Below, piece by piece: positions 38,948 to 49,250 of a DNA stretch of 64,000 nt. The stretch's first letter is position 1; each line of letters starts with the position of its first letter. This DNA comes from Rhynchopus sp. YZ270_cl-10. Taxonomy: Eukaryota > Euglenozoa > Diplonemea > Diplonemida > Diplonemidae. The position numbers and the translations under genes were made by a program. A model generated the notes under the pieces. The model saw only the letters and a program-made list of their open reading frames with translations. It made no database searches and had not been told where the DNA came from. The DNA lies in the NCBI GenBank assembly GCA_964035575.1, contig OZ037893.1, positions 434,001 through 498,000 of the forward strand. The letters are read 5' to 3'.

Positions 38948-39350
38948 CAGGCTTCGTGCCCACTTTTGGAAAGTCTGAAAAATCGTGTTTCGGGACCAAA
39001 AAAAAACACACCTCAAACAGTTGTGCATCAAGGGGTGGAAATAACAGTGTTTTGTGGCATTTCCGGGCTGTGGTGGGGGATATACGGAAAAATGGGCAAA
39101 ATTTTAGTGACTTAAATTTTCACAAAGTATGAACCCATACTCGTAAGCAAGGGTCATTTTCAGGTCTGCAAACCCAACTTCAGATGAAATTGTGTTGTTG
39201 ACTGGGAACAGGTAGCGCCGCAGGCGCACGGTACCCAACTTTTTTCCTTTTTATTTTTTCCCTTTTCTCTGCTTTCTTTTGATTGCGCGAGCCGATTGCT
39301 TTCCTCGGTGGGGTCACAAGTGTGTCTAAAAACACTCTCAAGTACCGCTC
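38948..39350. mobile_element. Truncated copy of the 58760-59900 element
   Basis: Starts CAGGCTTCGTGCCCACTTTT and stays colinear with 58760-59165 (TGTTTCGGGACCAAAAAAA, CAGTGTTTTGTGGCATTTCC, CAGGTAGCGCCGCAGGCGCA) up to about 39350; the right end is missing. Confidence 0.75.
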
Positions 39351-39512
39351 AGGTCACAATAAACATTTTTAAAAACAAACATTTTTTTCTGGGAATCTCG
39401 AGATTCTGTACGTACGGTGGACAAGAAACAAATAAATTTGTTTATCTACCCTAATCGAAAGAAACAAAGGAAACACCTCTTAAAATTTGGTGCATTTTTT
39501 TCTCTCTCTTTT

Positions 39513-39570
39513 TTTGACAATCACCTCTCCGAACAGGGGTTATGCACCAAAGTCGCTCGAAGGCTGATTA
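39513..39570 (+). repeat. C5 repeat copy
   Basis: TGACAATCACCTCTCCGAAC, AGGGGTTATGCACC, AGTCGCTCGAAGGCTGAT. Confidence 0.65.
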
Positions 39571-39696
39571 TCTTCTTTTTCTTTGCCCCATGCCATATGG
39601 GTGTTTACCATGTTTTTTTTCGACTATTTTTGCTGCTGTCACGTTTTTTTTTAAAAAAAGAAAAGCATTTTTAAAATGAATCTCGCTAAAAGAACC

Positions 39697-40677
39697 CTAA
39701 ACAACAGATGTGGTTGGGGCCTGGTTTAAACCACACTCATTGTTTCCCATTGCGAGTCTGATGTAACCAGATTCCCCCCAAGAAACTCCCCAAGAGTTCT
39801 TTACAATCCAATAGTTGGATCCGTACCCGACAATGACAACACCGTGGTCGAGGGAGCAACCTGTGGAGGCACAGCAGTTGGTCATGATGCCACTGTTGTA
39901 GGACTGCCATTTTTGTGCGTCCACTGCGATTGAAAGCGGGCCGTAGGTGGAGACAAAGGCTTGCATCTGGGTTTCTGTGTGCGGGAGGTCACGGTAGGTT
40001 TGGATTCTTGCCCCAACAACGGTGGTGGTGTTGACACACTGTGCGACGCTTCCTTCACCTGATGTGTACGGATAGGACGCTTCAGTCGCAATCTCCCCCT
40101 TTGTGTTCGCCAGAAGCCACTTCAATGCGTTGTCCATAAGCCCTCCAGCACAGCCTTTGTCAATCGTATCACAAGACACCAATTGTTGTTCGGAAAGCGA
40201 GGTAAGGGAGTTTCCTGCAAGGGAATACTGTCCTTCAATCCCTCCAACAGTCGAAAACGCCCAGCATGATCCACATTGGCCTTGGTCCTTAATGTGAGTG
40301 ACGGCAGAGTGGTGGCGCCAATCAATTTCAGCCTTGAGGGTAAGAAGGTCAGCAGGGGAGAAGACGTTGTCAGGGCTGGGGTGGGTTGGAATGGAGAGAC
40401 TGTGGTAGGCCTTGAATTCTTCCTGTGTCATATCGGTAAAGCGGTTGACGCCAAAGGTTGCGCCAAGCTGCTGCTCACCTTGCAAATCCACTGCACGCTC
40501 CAGGTTTGCAACGAACACCTCAAATCTCTCGTCCTCTGCAGCAATAGAGGTGTACCGCTTTCCATGGTCACGTTTGAAACTCTCCCACAGTGCTTTAGAG
40601 TTGTCGCGAACATACTGCTGAGAACCATGACATTCTACACTAACGAAGAGCGCTGCAAGAAGGGCGTATTTTGCCAT
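39697..40677 (-). CDS. Cathepsin L-like papain-family cysteine protease (C1A)
   Basis: The 326-residue preproenzyme is intronless. The start at 40677 gives the signal peptide MAKYALLAALFVSVECHG. An I29 inhibitor prosegment follows (WESFKRDHGKRYTSIAAEDE, FGVNRFTDMTQEEF). The mature domain starts near IDWRHHSAVTHIKDQGQCG. Catalytic residues are present: Q132 (oxyanion hole) and C138 in QGQCGSCWAF, H278 in CSLDHGVVIVGYG, and N294 in VKNSWGVSWGESGYIRL. Paired cysteines such as SCDTIDKGCAGGLMDNAL are conserved. Such enzymes digest protein in phagolysosomes or are secreted. The in-frame sequence upstream of this ATG has no protease-like content and is taken as untranslated. Confidence 0.97.
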   Translation of the reverse strand: MAKYALLAALFVSVECHGSQQYVRDNSKALWESFKRDHGKRYTSIAAEDERFEVFVANLERAVDLQGEQQLGATFGVNRFTDMTQEEFKAYHSLSIPTHPSPDNVFSPADLLTLKAEIDWRHHSAVTHIKDQGQCGSCWAFSTVGGIEGQYSLAGNSLTSLSEQQLVSCDTIDKGCAGGLMDNALKWLLANTKGEIATEASYPYTSGEGSVAQCVNTTTVVGARIQTYRDLPHTETQMQAFVSTYGPLSIAVDAQKWQSYNSGIMTNCCASTGCSLDHGVVIVGYGSNYWIVKNSWGVSWGESGYIRLAMGNNECGLNQAPTTSVV

Positions 40678-42113
40678 TTTGTGTGAAGTTGAAAAGTTGA
40701 AAAAAAAATGCAAAGAATGACTGGAAAAATGAGGAATGGAAGAGGGGAAGGGGGAGAGAGGAGAGTGGAATGAAAAAAAGGTTTTGTATGAGAAGAGAAA
40801 ATAGCCTCGATCTCCAAAAACTGTCAAAACACCTCCAAAAAAACATCCAAAAACCTCGGTACGCCAAATAGACCAAATATAGATATGGGAGTACGCCCCC
40901 AAAAGATTAAGATAATAATTATTATTTTCAATCGAAAGATGGAGTTTTATGCCCCCAAAAAATATAAAAAAGGTGTGTATTTTCAACACGTACAATTCTG
41001 AGCAAAAATTATAAAAACCTCGCGCGCATTTTTTTCCAAAAAACAACGTGTGGAACGTGTTGAAATCCACACGTTCCACATGTGGAGCGTAATCCCTGCA
41101 AATAGAGACGGAGATGGCAAACATTTTTGTTTTCCAAAAAATGAAAATAATGAGGGGAGGGAACAATAGTGTGTCTGTCTTTTCTTTTTTTTGTTTTTCG
41201 AGGCCTTGCTAGAAGAAAAGCTTTGTCATTTTTTTAAGAAAAAACCCCCTCCCAAATTAACCTGCAATTTTTTTTTTGCAGTGTTGTGGGTGTGGGGTTT
41301 TTTGTTTGGTCTTTTTTTTTTTTTTGTGTTGTTGTTTTTTTATTTTTATTTTATTTTAGTACTCTTTTAGTAGAACAAGGGGATCGAAGAGGTAGCAGGT
41401 CTTTAAAAAAAAATGTTTTTTTTTTTTTTTTTGGGTAGCTTTGCCAAGCTCGTTCTATTATATGTTTTTAGACACCTCCAGGAAGTAGTCAAAGAAACAG
41501 AATTTTTTTTCTCTTTCAAAAAAAAATCCCAATTTGTTTGTATGAGAGAGGCGTATCACCCTGACCCTTACCAATTTTCTTCTTAATGTGTTCGTAGTAC
41601 AATCACCTGTCCGAGGTTTTTTTTTTCTGCTTCAAACGTTTCTGGGTAGGGGGAAAGCCTCAGTTCTTTAACTTTTTTTTTTTTTTTTTTACTTTTTTCC
41701 TTTGTTTTTTTTATACCCCATCCCGACCCCCTTTTTACCCTAATCGCGCCGCAGTAAGTTACTTTTTAACACGTTACCACCGTCCAAATCTCCCTTTCTC
41801 ATGATACCTCTAAACCCTAGTGTGAGAAAAAAAAATGAGATTCTGTCAAACCCTCAGCTTTTAATCTATTTCCGAAGGAAAGAATAGAAGAAAAACAAAA
41901 AAACAGAGAAATTGGACAAAAAAAAAAGTCAACAAAACTCCAGGATTTTTAGAGAAGCAAAATGAGGAGGGGAGTTTGGAACGGTGGAGGGGGGGATTAT
42001 TGTAAAAAAAAAAAAAAAAGCTAAAAAAAATGGGGAAAAGGGGGAAACGAAAAAAAAAAGGAAAAAAAAAAGAAAAAAAGAAAGCCGCACAGTGTATTTG
42101 TGGGTTTGCTTTT
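40678..42113. other. Intergenic, 1.4 kb, T-rich
   Basis: Long poly-T tracts at 41301-41335, 41416-41434 and 41672-41692; a partial C5 motif at 41598-41622. No gene. Confidence 0.5.
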
Positions 42114-43632
42114 TTACTTACGTCCACGGCGGCTGCCACCTCCTCCACCTCCGCCTCCTCCACGGCCGGTCGATCCGCGGCTGTTAAAAAAGGTTTTTGA
42201 AGGGATTGGAAAAAATGGCAATTATTTTGAAAACGTTGACAACGTGTACCCCCGCGAACGGGCAATCCACGTGACCCTCCCTCCCCTGTTCACATTTTCG
42301 TGGAAAACCGCTGATACGTCTTTCCTCCCGCTTCCACTCGTCAGTCAACGAACGGGGATCATTAGAACTCAGGATCATGACTTCCTGAGCTGAACAGGTT
42401 TGGGTTGGGGTCCTTTCCCAGCGTCGCAAAAAAAAAAACTAGGCATCCAAATAAGTTTGGGGAATTTGGCGACTTTTGGGGCCACATATTTGGAGTCCCA
42501 TGGATACACCTTCACCAAACTGTCTAGAAAAAGCAACTGTTGTTTTCACTATCGAACAAATGGGATGGGGATGGGGGAGTCCCTCCAACCGACAACATAC
42601 CCTCCTCCACGTCCGCCCTCAGTCTTTCCTCCTCTGCCCATGCCAGCTCCACGGCCACCTCCACCTCCTCCACGGCCTCCGCTGGACTTCGCCCCTCCAC
42701 GTGCACCTCCAGATCCTCCCTTCTTCTGTTATTTTTTTGATAATTTTGTTTGTCAATCATCTACCAGGTAAGGCCTGCACACAGCGCCTCCCTCCGAAAG
42801 GCAATTTGTACAAAAGAGACGCACATCGTCCTCAAATATCATAATTTTTTGCGTACTTTCAACAAATTTTTCATTTTGACAACCTCAGTGTAGCTACAGT
42901 CTGTACTATACAATCACAAGATTTTTGGGGAATATTTAGTAAAAACGATACCTTCTGTTCCTTCTTGCCCGAGCGGGGGTTCTGCAGCACGCGCTTGAGC
43001 TCGGATCCGGTCTCAGTGACCTCCTCCTCCGGGAGGGGTGCCTGGTAGCCCAGGGCGGCGGTGTCGAGCGCCTCAAGGGAGAGCACGACGTGGAGGCCCA
43101 CAACGGTGCGGTCCACCTCGACGACGGCAAGCTTCTCCTCTGCGTATGCCTCCTTGGGCTCGAACACGTCAGTCACCTTGGTGTTCTCCACCTTGGAGAT
43201 CTGGTGCAGACCCTTCACACGGCGCTTCAAGAATTCCGCAACCTGGACAACCTACGGGGAAATAAAGTTGTGATTTTCCAAAAGGAATTTAAGTAAAGCT
43301 GTGTTAAAAGGAGGGTTTTTCCATTGAGATATTTGAGTTTGGGAGATATGAGGTGGATTTTTCAGGATCGCGGAAATAGGCGGAAGGGGGGGTGTTGGTT
43401 TTCATACCGTTGAGACGGCCTTGCCACGGCCCATGAGGGTGATGGTCTTGTGCAGAACCTGGTCCTCGATGGTGTCATCCTTCTCCAGAAGGCTCAGTGC
43501 CTTCTTGACGTACTCCGTGGGCTGTGCGGAGGTGGCAACCAGGATGTCCGTGGGTGCGTCCGGCTTGTCGCTGGCATCACGCCGTTTCTGGTACTTCTTC
43601 TTATCTTCGCGTGAAAGCCCTGCTGCAGTCAT
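42114..43632 (-). CDS. Alba-domain RNA/DNA-binding protein with RGG tail
   Basis: Four exons, 43408-43632, 42952-43251, 42601-42725 and 42114-42180, splice in phase (0, 0, 2) to about 238 residues. The Alba domain spans exons 1 and 2: DILVATSAQPTEYVKKALSL, HKTITLMGRGKAVSTV, then VVQVAEFLKRRVKGLHQISK. Exons 3 and 4 encode an arginine-glycine tail (GGRGGGGGGRGAGMGRGGK, then RGSTGRGGG...SRRGRK) typical of RGG-box Alba proteins in plants, kinetoplastids and apicomplexans, which bind mRNA and regulate translation. The start is the ATG at 43632 (MTAAGLSREDKKKYQ). The homology across the first junction makes the intron secure. Intron 3 is long for this window (420 bp). Confidence 0.88.
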
Positions 43633-43732
43633 CTTCAAGCGAGTGTTTCTGGAGAGTGATTAATACAGGCCTCTATTGGGCAACGAGAGAAGAAAAAAAA
43701 CAAAATTGAAAAAAAAAAAATTCTCAGAGCCG

Positions 43733-43950
43733 TCTTGCAAATCCCCGCGCACAACCGCACTGACCTACAATTTGACCAAGCCGAGGAGCTGAGGGCTCAC
43801 AAACGGGCCTTACCGACAGAACTCTTGAAGTGGCTGACCGGGTGGACAGAATGGGAATGAGAACTTCGACAGGTGTACCAGCATTTCAAGGAAATCGCCT
43901 CAAGCGAAAGGGGGTGTTGCAGATACTACACAGAGCTCTGAAGGAGAGAA
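43733..43950 (+). pseudogene. Coding-like fragment with an in-frame stop
   Basis: A GC-rich patch whose plus frame reads LRAVLQIPAHNRTDLQFDQ, AEELRAHKRALPTELLKWL, TGWTEWE, stop, ELRQVYQHFKEIASSERG, stop. It has amphipathic, protein-like composition but no start and two stops. A decayed gene or element fragment is possible; no family recognised. Confidence 0.3.
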
Positions 43951-44550
43951 TGCCAGCATACTGAAGGGATAAAACAAAATAAAGTAAAATATGGGTGTAT
44001 GGGCGGGTATGCTTGGGGGTCTGGTCGGGAGGGATTACTCCGCGTATCCCTTTTCTCTCTCCCCCACTTTCCTCACGTTATGTTTGCATCGTCACGTTTT
44101 TTTTTTTGTTTTTTTTTTGTTTGTCTGCTCAATTTTAAACACATCCCATTGCCCTGTGTATATTTTATTTTACTGCAGGAAAAAAAAGAGCACAAAAAAA
44201 GAATGGGGAGAGTGCGGGTTCATACAATAAGAAAAAAAGGGGGGAGGGGAAAGCAACTGCTGGGTTGTTTTGTTTTTGTTTTTTTTTGTGTGCATTATTT
44301 GTTAGGGTGTGTCCCTTCGTCATCTTGCGACCTGTTCCCATCCAGTTAAGGTGTGGGTCAATAGGAAGAGAAAAGACAAAGGGAAATAATTTGTTGAAAA
44401 AAAAAGGAGTAACAAAAGGAGTTGTCTGAGACAGAATTAATCTCCATTTTTCTTCTTTCATTTTTTTTTCCTTCTTGAAACAAATTCCGGAAGGCTCGAA
44501 ACAACCTTCTCCCCTTCGTTGATTCATTCAAAAAAGAAAAAGAAAAGTTT

Positions 44551-44585
44551 ATAAGATGACCCTAAGCCTCTCATGCTGAGTCACC
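44551..44585 (+). repeat. H1 hairpin repeat copy
   Basis: TATAAGATGACCCTAAGC, CTCTCAT, GCTGAGTCACC. Confidence 0.65.
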
Positions 44586-44882
44586 AAAAAAGAGAGAGAA
44601 ATGTGTAGTCCAAACTGTGTACGGGGGGGGGATAAATAAAATACACACATACGCCAATACAGACGCCAGAAAAGTGTTGGTACAAAGGGTCCTGCCAAAA
44701 CGCCGGAGGGAGGAGGGTAAGGTAATGCACAAACAGAATCACTAGGGGGGGAAGTGAAGTGGGGTAGATACAATGTTAACTGTTGTTTTTTTTAAAGAGT
44801 GTACAGAGAGAGCTTCTGGCCTGCTCAAAAAAAAAAGGTCCCAAAAAAAAAAAAACAGATATTTTCAAAAAAATAAAGGTGT

Positions 44883-46328
44883 TCAGTAGCGTGGGCTTGT
44901 GGGGCTGTAGTACATTTGGTCCCAGGCGCGTCTTTCCTTGCTCTCAGCAATCTCTTTCTGCAGGCGTGCTGCGTCTGCCTCGCGCTTCGCTGATTCGTAG
45001 TCATCAGCAGCACGTGAACGCTGTGCAGACCCCTGCCAGGAGTCTGTGTAGTACTGTCTCAGCTGCGTTTCGCGTGTGCGCTGCACAGATGAGGGGTCTG
45101 TGTAGCTGGTGGTGTATCTGTGAGAAAGGTATGGTGATGGTGGTGTTGAAACGTAGGTTGATGTGATGCAAAAGAAAACCCCCCCAGACACTATTAAGTT
45201 GCTAGATATTGCATGATAACTCCAAAAGGCAAAGTGTTTTTGCTGAAACGCAGCTTTTATAAAAGAACCAAAATAGTGGTAAAGGGATCCCAGCGTTGGC
45301 TTTACTTCTAATCACTTCGCGTATGAGAAAAATAAGAAAAAAGAGAATCGATCCAGAGAGGAAAAAAAGAAACGTTTATAATAATGAACCTAAGCCTCTC
45401 ATTGTATAGTAATCTTGATCGTTAAAAAAATCATAAATGTGACACATACCCGCCAGTAGGACCGACATCACGGGATCTGAAGAACATCGCGTCTATCACG
45501 TTGGGGTACTTGATGGCGAACCGCACCCACTCATCGTATGTGACGTGCCCGCTGCGGTTGCTGTCAGCCTGAAGGTGGAAGGATGGTGGTGGTATCATAA
45601 AAAGTTGAAAACGAAGCTTTGCTTAGGTCACAACTACACTATCACAATAAAAGCATTTCCCAAAAAGAAGAACGCCCGCTACATACCACAGTGAAGAGCT
45701 CACCCACAGTGGCGTATGTGAACTCCATGTCGGACTTAGCGAAGGAGGCACGGAGGTCAGAGTACAGGATGTATCCTTTGTTGCCGTGGTCGATCTCGTA
45801 GAAGACGGAACGGAGCTTCTCGGAGAGTGCCTGATGGGTGGTGGATGGTGGATGGTGTGTGGATAGAGGTGGTGGATGAGTTGAAAAAGTTGAAACTAGC
45901 AGAATTACAAAATAAAAGAGCAGAGTGAATCATACCGGTGCAACACCAGCGTCAGTCGCAATTCTTCCACGGCGTGGGGAGCCAACAGGTGTGGTCCAGG
46001 TAACGTTGTCCTTTGCGTCAGGGATGATACCCTGTGCATCGCTGTGCCAGATGGACTCGGGCTGGAAGCAGAACACCTGACACCCGTTGGTGAGCTGTGC
46101 GCTGCTGTAGAGGTCGACCCACCTGAGGAGGATGTCGTCGTACACCTGGAAGGTCTGCACCTTGAACGGTGTGTCTGGGTAGCCTGCGGGGCGCTGGGAG
46201 CGCGACATCACGTCAAACTGCGACTCACATGCGTTGATCATCTCCGTCATCGTCGGGCATGTTGGGAACTCAAGCTTGATGTTCTGCTTGCGTCCGTACA
46301 GATCGGACCCCACTGCGATGATAAACAT
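44883..46328 (-). CDS. EF-hand protein A with novel N-terminal domain, four exons
   Basis: Exons 45936-46328, 45687-45830, 45450-45568 and 44883-45117 give 296 residues. The N-terminal 130 residues form a globular domain (GSDLYGRKQNIKLEFPTCPT, FQVYDDILLRWVDLYSSAQL, CQVFCFQPESIWHSDAQG) that I cannot name. An EF-hand pair follows (FYEIDHGNKGYILYSDLRA; DSNRSGHVTYDEWVRFAIKY), then a charged helix rich in Arg/Glu/Ala ending in YSPTSPRY. The paralog at 46499-47995 is next to it. Introns 1 and 2 are at identical sites and phases in both; intron 3 (phase 2, 332 bp) is only in this gene and contains an H1 hairpin. A flagellar or cytoskeletal role is a guess from the domain layout. Confidence 0.88.
45374..45420 (+). 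repeat. H1 hairpin repeat copy inside an intron
   Basis: GTTTATAATAATGAACCTAA, GCCTCTCATTGTATAGTA, ATCTTGATCG; lies in intron 3 of EF-hand gene A, the intron absent from gene B. Confidence 0.65.
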
Positions 46329-46498
46329 GGTGCTTTTTTTTTATCTCTTTTCCTGCAGATGAGTGACCACTACACTGACCATAAAAAACAAAACGACTCT
46401 TTTTTTTATTCTGGTACAACGTCTATCACATAGAGATTGGGGGGATGGGAAACAGGAACAAAGTAAGGATACAACAAGAATGGGATGGCTACGTTCTC

Positions 46499-47995
46499 TT
46501 AGTACTGTCCGGAGAAGTGTGGGGAGCCGCCGCCGGAGCCGCCGGAGTAGTGCATGCGTTCCCAGGCCTGCCTCTCCTTGGCCTCGGCCATCTCCTTCTG
46601 CATGCGAGCTGCGTCAGCTTCGCGCTTGGCCTGCTCATATTGGGAGGAGGCGTCTGGTCCACCAACGGAGTGCTGCATCTGTGGAGGTGAGTTCGGGTGG
46701 TACTGCATCTGCGGCTGCTGATGCTGCTGTCCGTGCGGGCCCCAGTTGTCGTGGTGGTACTGCCTCAGCTGCGACTCACGCGCCCTCTGCAGACTTTCTG
46801 CCTGGCTCTGCTGGTACACCATCTGCATCCCCCCGTGGCTCGCAATGTCGCGCGCGCGGAAGAACAGCGCATCAATCACATTCGGGTACTGAATGGAAAA
46901 CCGCACCCACTCGTCGTATGTGATGTGCCCGCTGCGGTTGCTGTCAGCCTGGTGGAATAATAAAGAAATGAGGCAGTTAATAAAATGATAGGGGTTTAAA
47001 AGGGTGGAGCACAGAAATGATTGTTTACCAAAACGAAGTTGTAAATGCAAACGCCTCTGTGGCCGCAGGCACCTCAAAAGAGGGAGGGTGGATGTGTGTC
47101 GGGTGGGAAGAATTTGTGCATACCACAGTGAAGAGCTCACCCACAGTGGCGTATGTGAACTCCATGTCGGCCTTGGCGAAGGCGGCACGGAGGTCGGAGT
47201 ACAGGATGTACCCTTTGTTGTTGGAGTCCATATCGTAGAAGACGGAACGGAGCTTCTCGGAGAGTGCCTGATGGATGGTGGATGGCGGTGTGTGGATAGA
47301 GGTGATGGTGAAGAGAAGAAATATGCGAGAGAAAGGGCTCAAGAGGATACAAATATCAGATGTGTTCAAGAGTCAGGAGAACGGTAATGGAGGGTAAGCA
47401 GAAAGGACATAGAAAGGTGTCCTACAGCATCTTTGTAAGAGTGAGAGCTCATCTACGTGAGACCATTGGAGATACATAGCGCCAAGTCCCGTACAACTGA
47501 GACTGATATAATTTTTCAAAGCTGATCATCGGGAGCTCTTTTCAATCCGATGGCATCAACGCCGAAGTATAAAAATCAAAAGAAAAGAAGGTGACATACC
47601 GGTGCAACACCAGCGTCGGTGGCCACCCTTCCACGGCGTGGGGAGCCAACAGGTGTGGTCCAGGTCACGTTGTCCTTGGCCTCGGGGATGATACCCTGTG
47701 CATCGCTGTGCCAGATGGACTCGGGCTGGAAGCAGAACACCTGGCACCCGTTGGTGAGCTGTGCGCTGCTGTAGAGGTCGACCCACCTGAGGAGGATGTC
47801 GTCGTACACCTGGAAGGTCTGCACCTTGAACGGTGTGTCTGGGTAGCCTGCAGGGCGCTGGGAGCGCGACATCACGTCAAACTGCGACTCACATGCGTTG
47901 ATCATCTCCGTCATCGTCGGGCATGTTGGGAACTCAAGCTTCACATTCTGCTTGCGTCCGTACAGATCGCTTGCGACGGTAATGAGAAAAGTCAT
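46499..47995 (-). CDS. EF-hand protein B, paralog of A, three exons
   Basis: Exons 47600-47995, 47124-47267 and 46499-46948 give 329 residues. The N-terminal domain is nearly identical to that of protein A (FQVYDDILLRWVDLYSSAQL shared), and both EF-hands match (FYDMDSNNKGYILYSDLRA; DSNRSGHITYDEWVRFSIQY). The start is the ATG at 47995 (MTFLITVASDLYGRKQN). The last exon runs on without the third intron of A and contains a Gln/Pro/His-rich insert (QQHQQPQMQYHPNSPPQMQ) before the shared KREADAARMQKEMAEAKER helix; it ends GGGSPHFSGQY. The two genes are a tandem duplication 170 bp apart. Function is not recognised. Confidence 0.9.
47035..47075 (+). repeat. H2 hairpin repeat copy inside an intron
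   Basis: GAAGTTGTAAATGCAAACGC, CTCTGTGGCCGCAGGCACC; in intron 2 of EF-hand gene B. Confidence 0.6.
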
Positions 47996-49025
47996 ATTGG
48001 GAAATGCGAAAAGAATCCTGTAAAATGAAATGGGTTTAAGGGAGCAACTGTCGAACGCTTCCTCTGTTACCAATAGAGGCTCGTGAACATGGCACAACTC
48101 TCGCAAGCGTGATGAATCCAGGCTGGGACGAACCCATAAAGTGAGAAGCCTTTTGCTGTGTAAGACCTACCGAACTACAGAGGGGAAAAAAAGGACACTT
48201 TCCCCCACAATGACAAAATGAGAAAAAAGTGAAGTTGATAGCTTATGATGAGAAAAAATAATACCACCCCAATGATCTGTCTCTTATTTAAGTCCAACAA
48301 AAACCCGATTTACCTGAATCAAAAAAAAAAGGGGCTAAGAGAGGGAAATACAAACCACTCACAATCGGAATAGGAATCGAAAAGTTGGTTACGTGATGGG
48401 AGGGTCGCAGGTCACAAAAAAAGTTGAAAATGCAAAAAAGCCTCAGCGTACACCAGCAGACTAAGGCATCGGTTCTCTCTGTGGGTTACCAAAACCCCGT
48501 TGTGGCCTACCCCTAAACACGACTTCCTACCAATACGAATCAACTCTATTGCTATTTTGTGAGGGTTTGTGAGGAAAAAAGAAAACGCTTGTCAGATGAG
48601 TCTCGAATATAAGCCTCGTAAAATGCTTACAAAAGTCACCTTAACAAGAAGAAAAGAAGAAAAGCAACACAACCAAAATAGCATGCAAATCTGTATGTCA
48701 CTACGTCTTTTTGAGAATGATAAAGAGGTGTGTGGGGAAGCCTTCTCCACTATGCACTCAGGTACATCCTGCATGCCTCCCCCCACCTAATGTCTTTTTT
48801 TATGTTAAATTCTGAAGAAAAAAAAACAACAATTTGAAGGAGAGAGGAAAGGGCGTTCACTTTGCAAGTGCACCAGAGGGGTTTTTTTTATTTTCGGCCA
48901 TTCTTTTAAAATAGCAACTCCCCCTCTGTAATGTACACTGTGATTTTTCTAATATTCGTTCCTTGGGGAGGCTTAATACGAGTTACTTCCCCTCCTGATA
49001 AGAGGAGGGGGGGTAATCGCGTGTA

Positions 49026-49167
49026 TACACGACGGGACCCAGTGGCAAGTGACAAGTGAAACACATGTCGTATTTATGACAAGTGAAATGAGAAAAAAGT
49101 CACTTGTCCTGACAAGTGATTTACTTGTCATTTTCACTTGTCACTTGTCACTGGGTCCCGTCGTGTA
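49026..49167. mobile_element. Foldback (MITE-like) element with TA duplication
   Basis: ACACGACGGGACCCAGTG at the left and CACTGGGTCCCGTCGTGT at the right are perfect inverses. Inner arms repeat CAAGTGACAAGTGAAA / CACTTGTCACTTGTC several times. TA flanks each CACGACGGG end. Confidence 0.75.
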
Positions 49168-49207
49168 CCTCCCCAGTAGTTCTGTTAAAATAGGAGGGAA
49201 AAAAGGA

Positions 49208-49250
49208 TAGGTGAACCTAATATAAGTTTCACCCGTTTAGTCACTTTGAA
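49208..49250 (+). repeat. H1 hairpin repeat copy (divergent)
   Basis: AGGTGAACCTAATATAAG, TTTCACCC, GTTTAGTCACTTTG. Confidence 0.45.

Larger units (their letters stand above)
38524..39452. mobile_element. Inverted-repeat element with nested transposon fragment
   Basis: The left end AGGGTAGATAAATAATTT and right end AAATTTGTTTATCTACCCT, with the TTGTTTCTTGTCC / GGACAAGAAACAA extension, form inverted repeats of about 34 bp. Inside are a GC-rich coding-like patch (38711-38905) and, from 38948, a fragment matching the element at 58760-59900. No convincing target duplication. Confidence 0.55.
36196..39696. other. Gene-free stretch, 3.5 kb, dense in repeats
   Basis: Contains C5 copies (36618-36712, 39513-39570), an AAACGTT palindrome near 37023-37055, a segment 37222-37275 related to 14050-14100, H1 (37420-37457, 38192-38226), H2 (37644-37684), a foldback element (37746-37854) and an inverted-repeat element (38524-39452). 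No supported gene. Confidence 0.6.
43633..44882. other. Intergenic, 1.25 kb
   Basis: A coding-like fragment at 43733-43950 and an H1 hairpin at 44551-44585; otherwise homopolymer-rich. Confidence 0.55.

Noticed and set aside
39697-41166. Extended cathepsin frame starting near 41166
   Set aside because: The extra 163 codons are Phe/Tyr/Lys-rich translation of A/T DNA; the protease pre-peptide starts at 40677.
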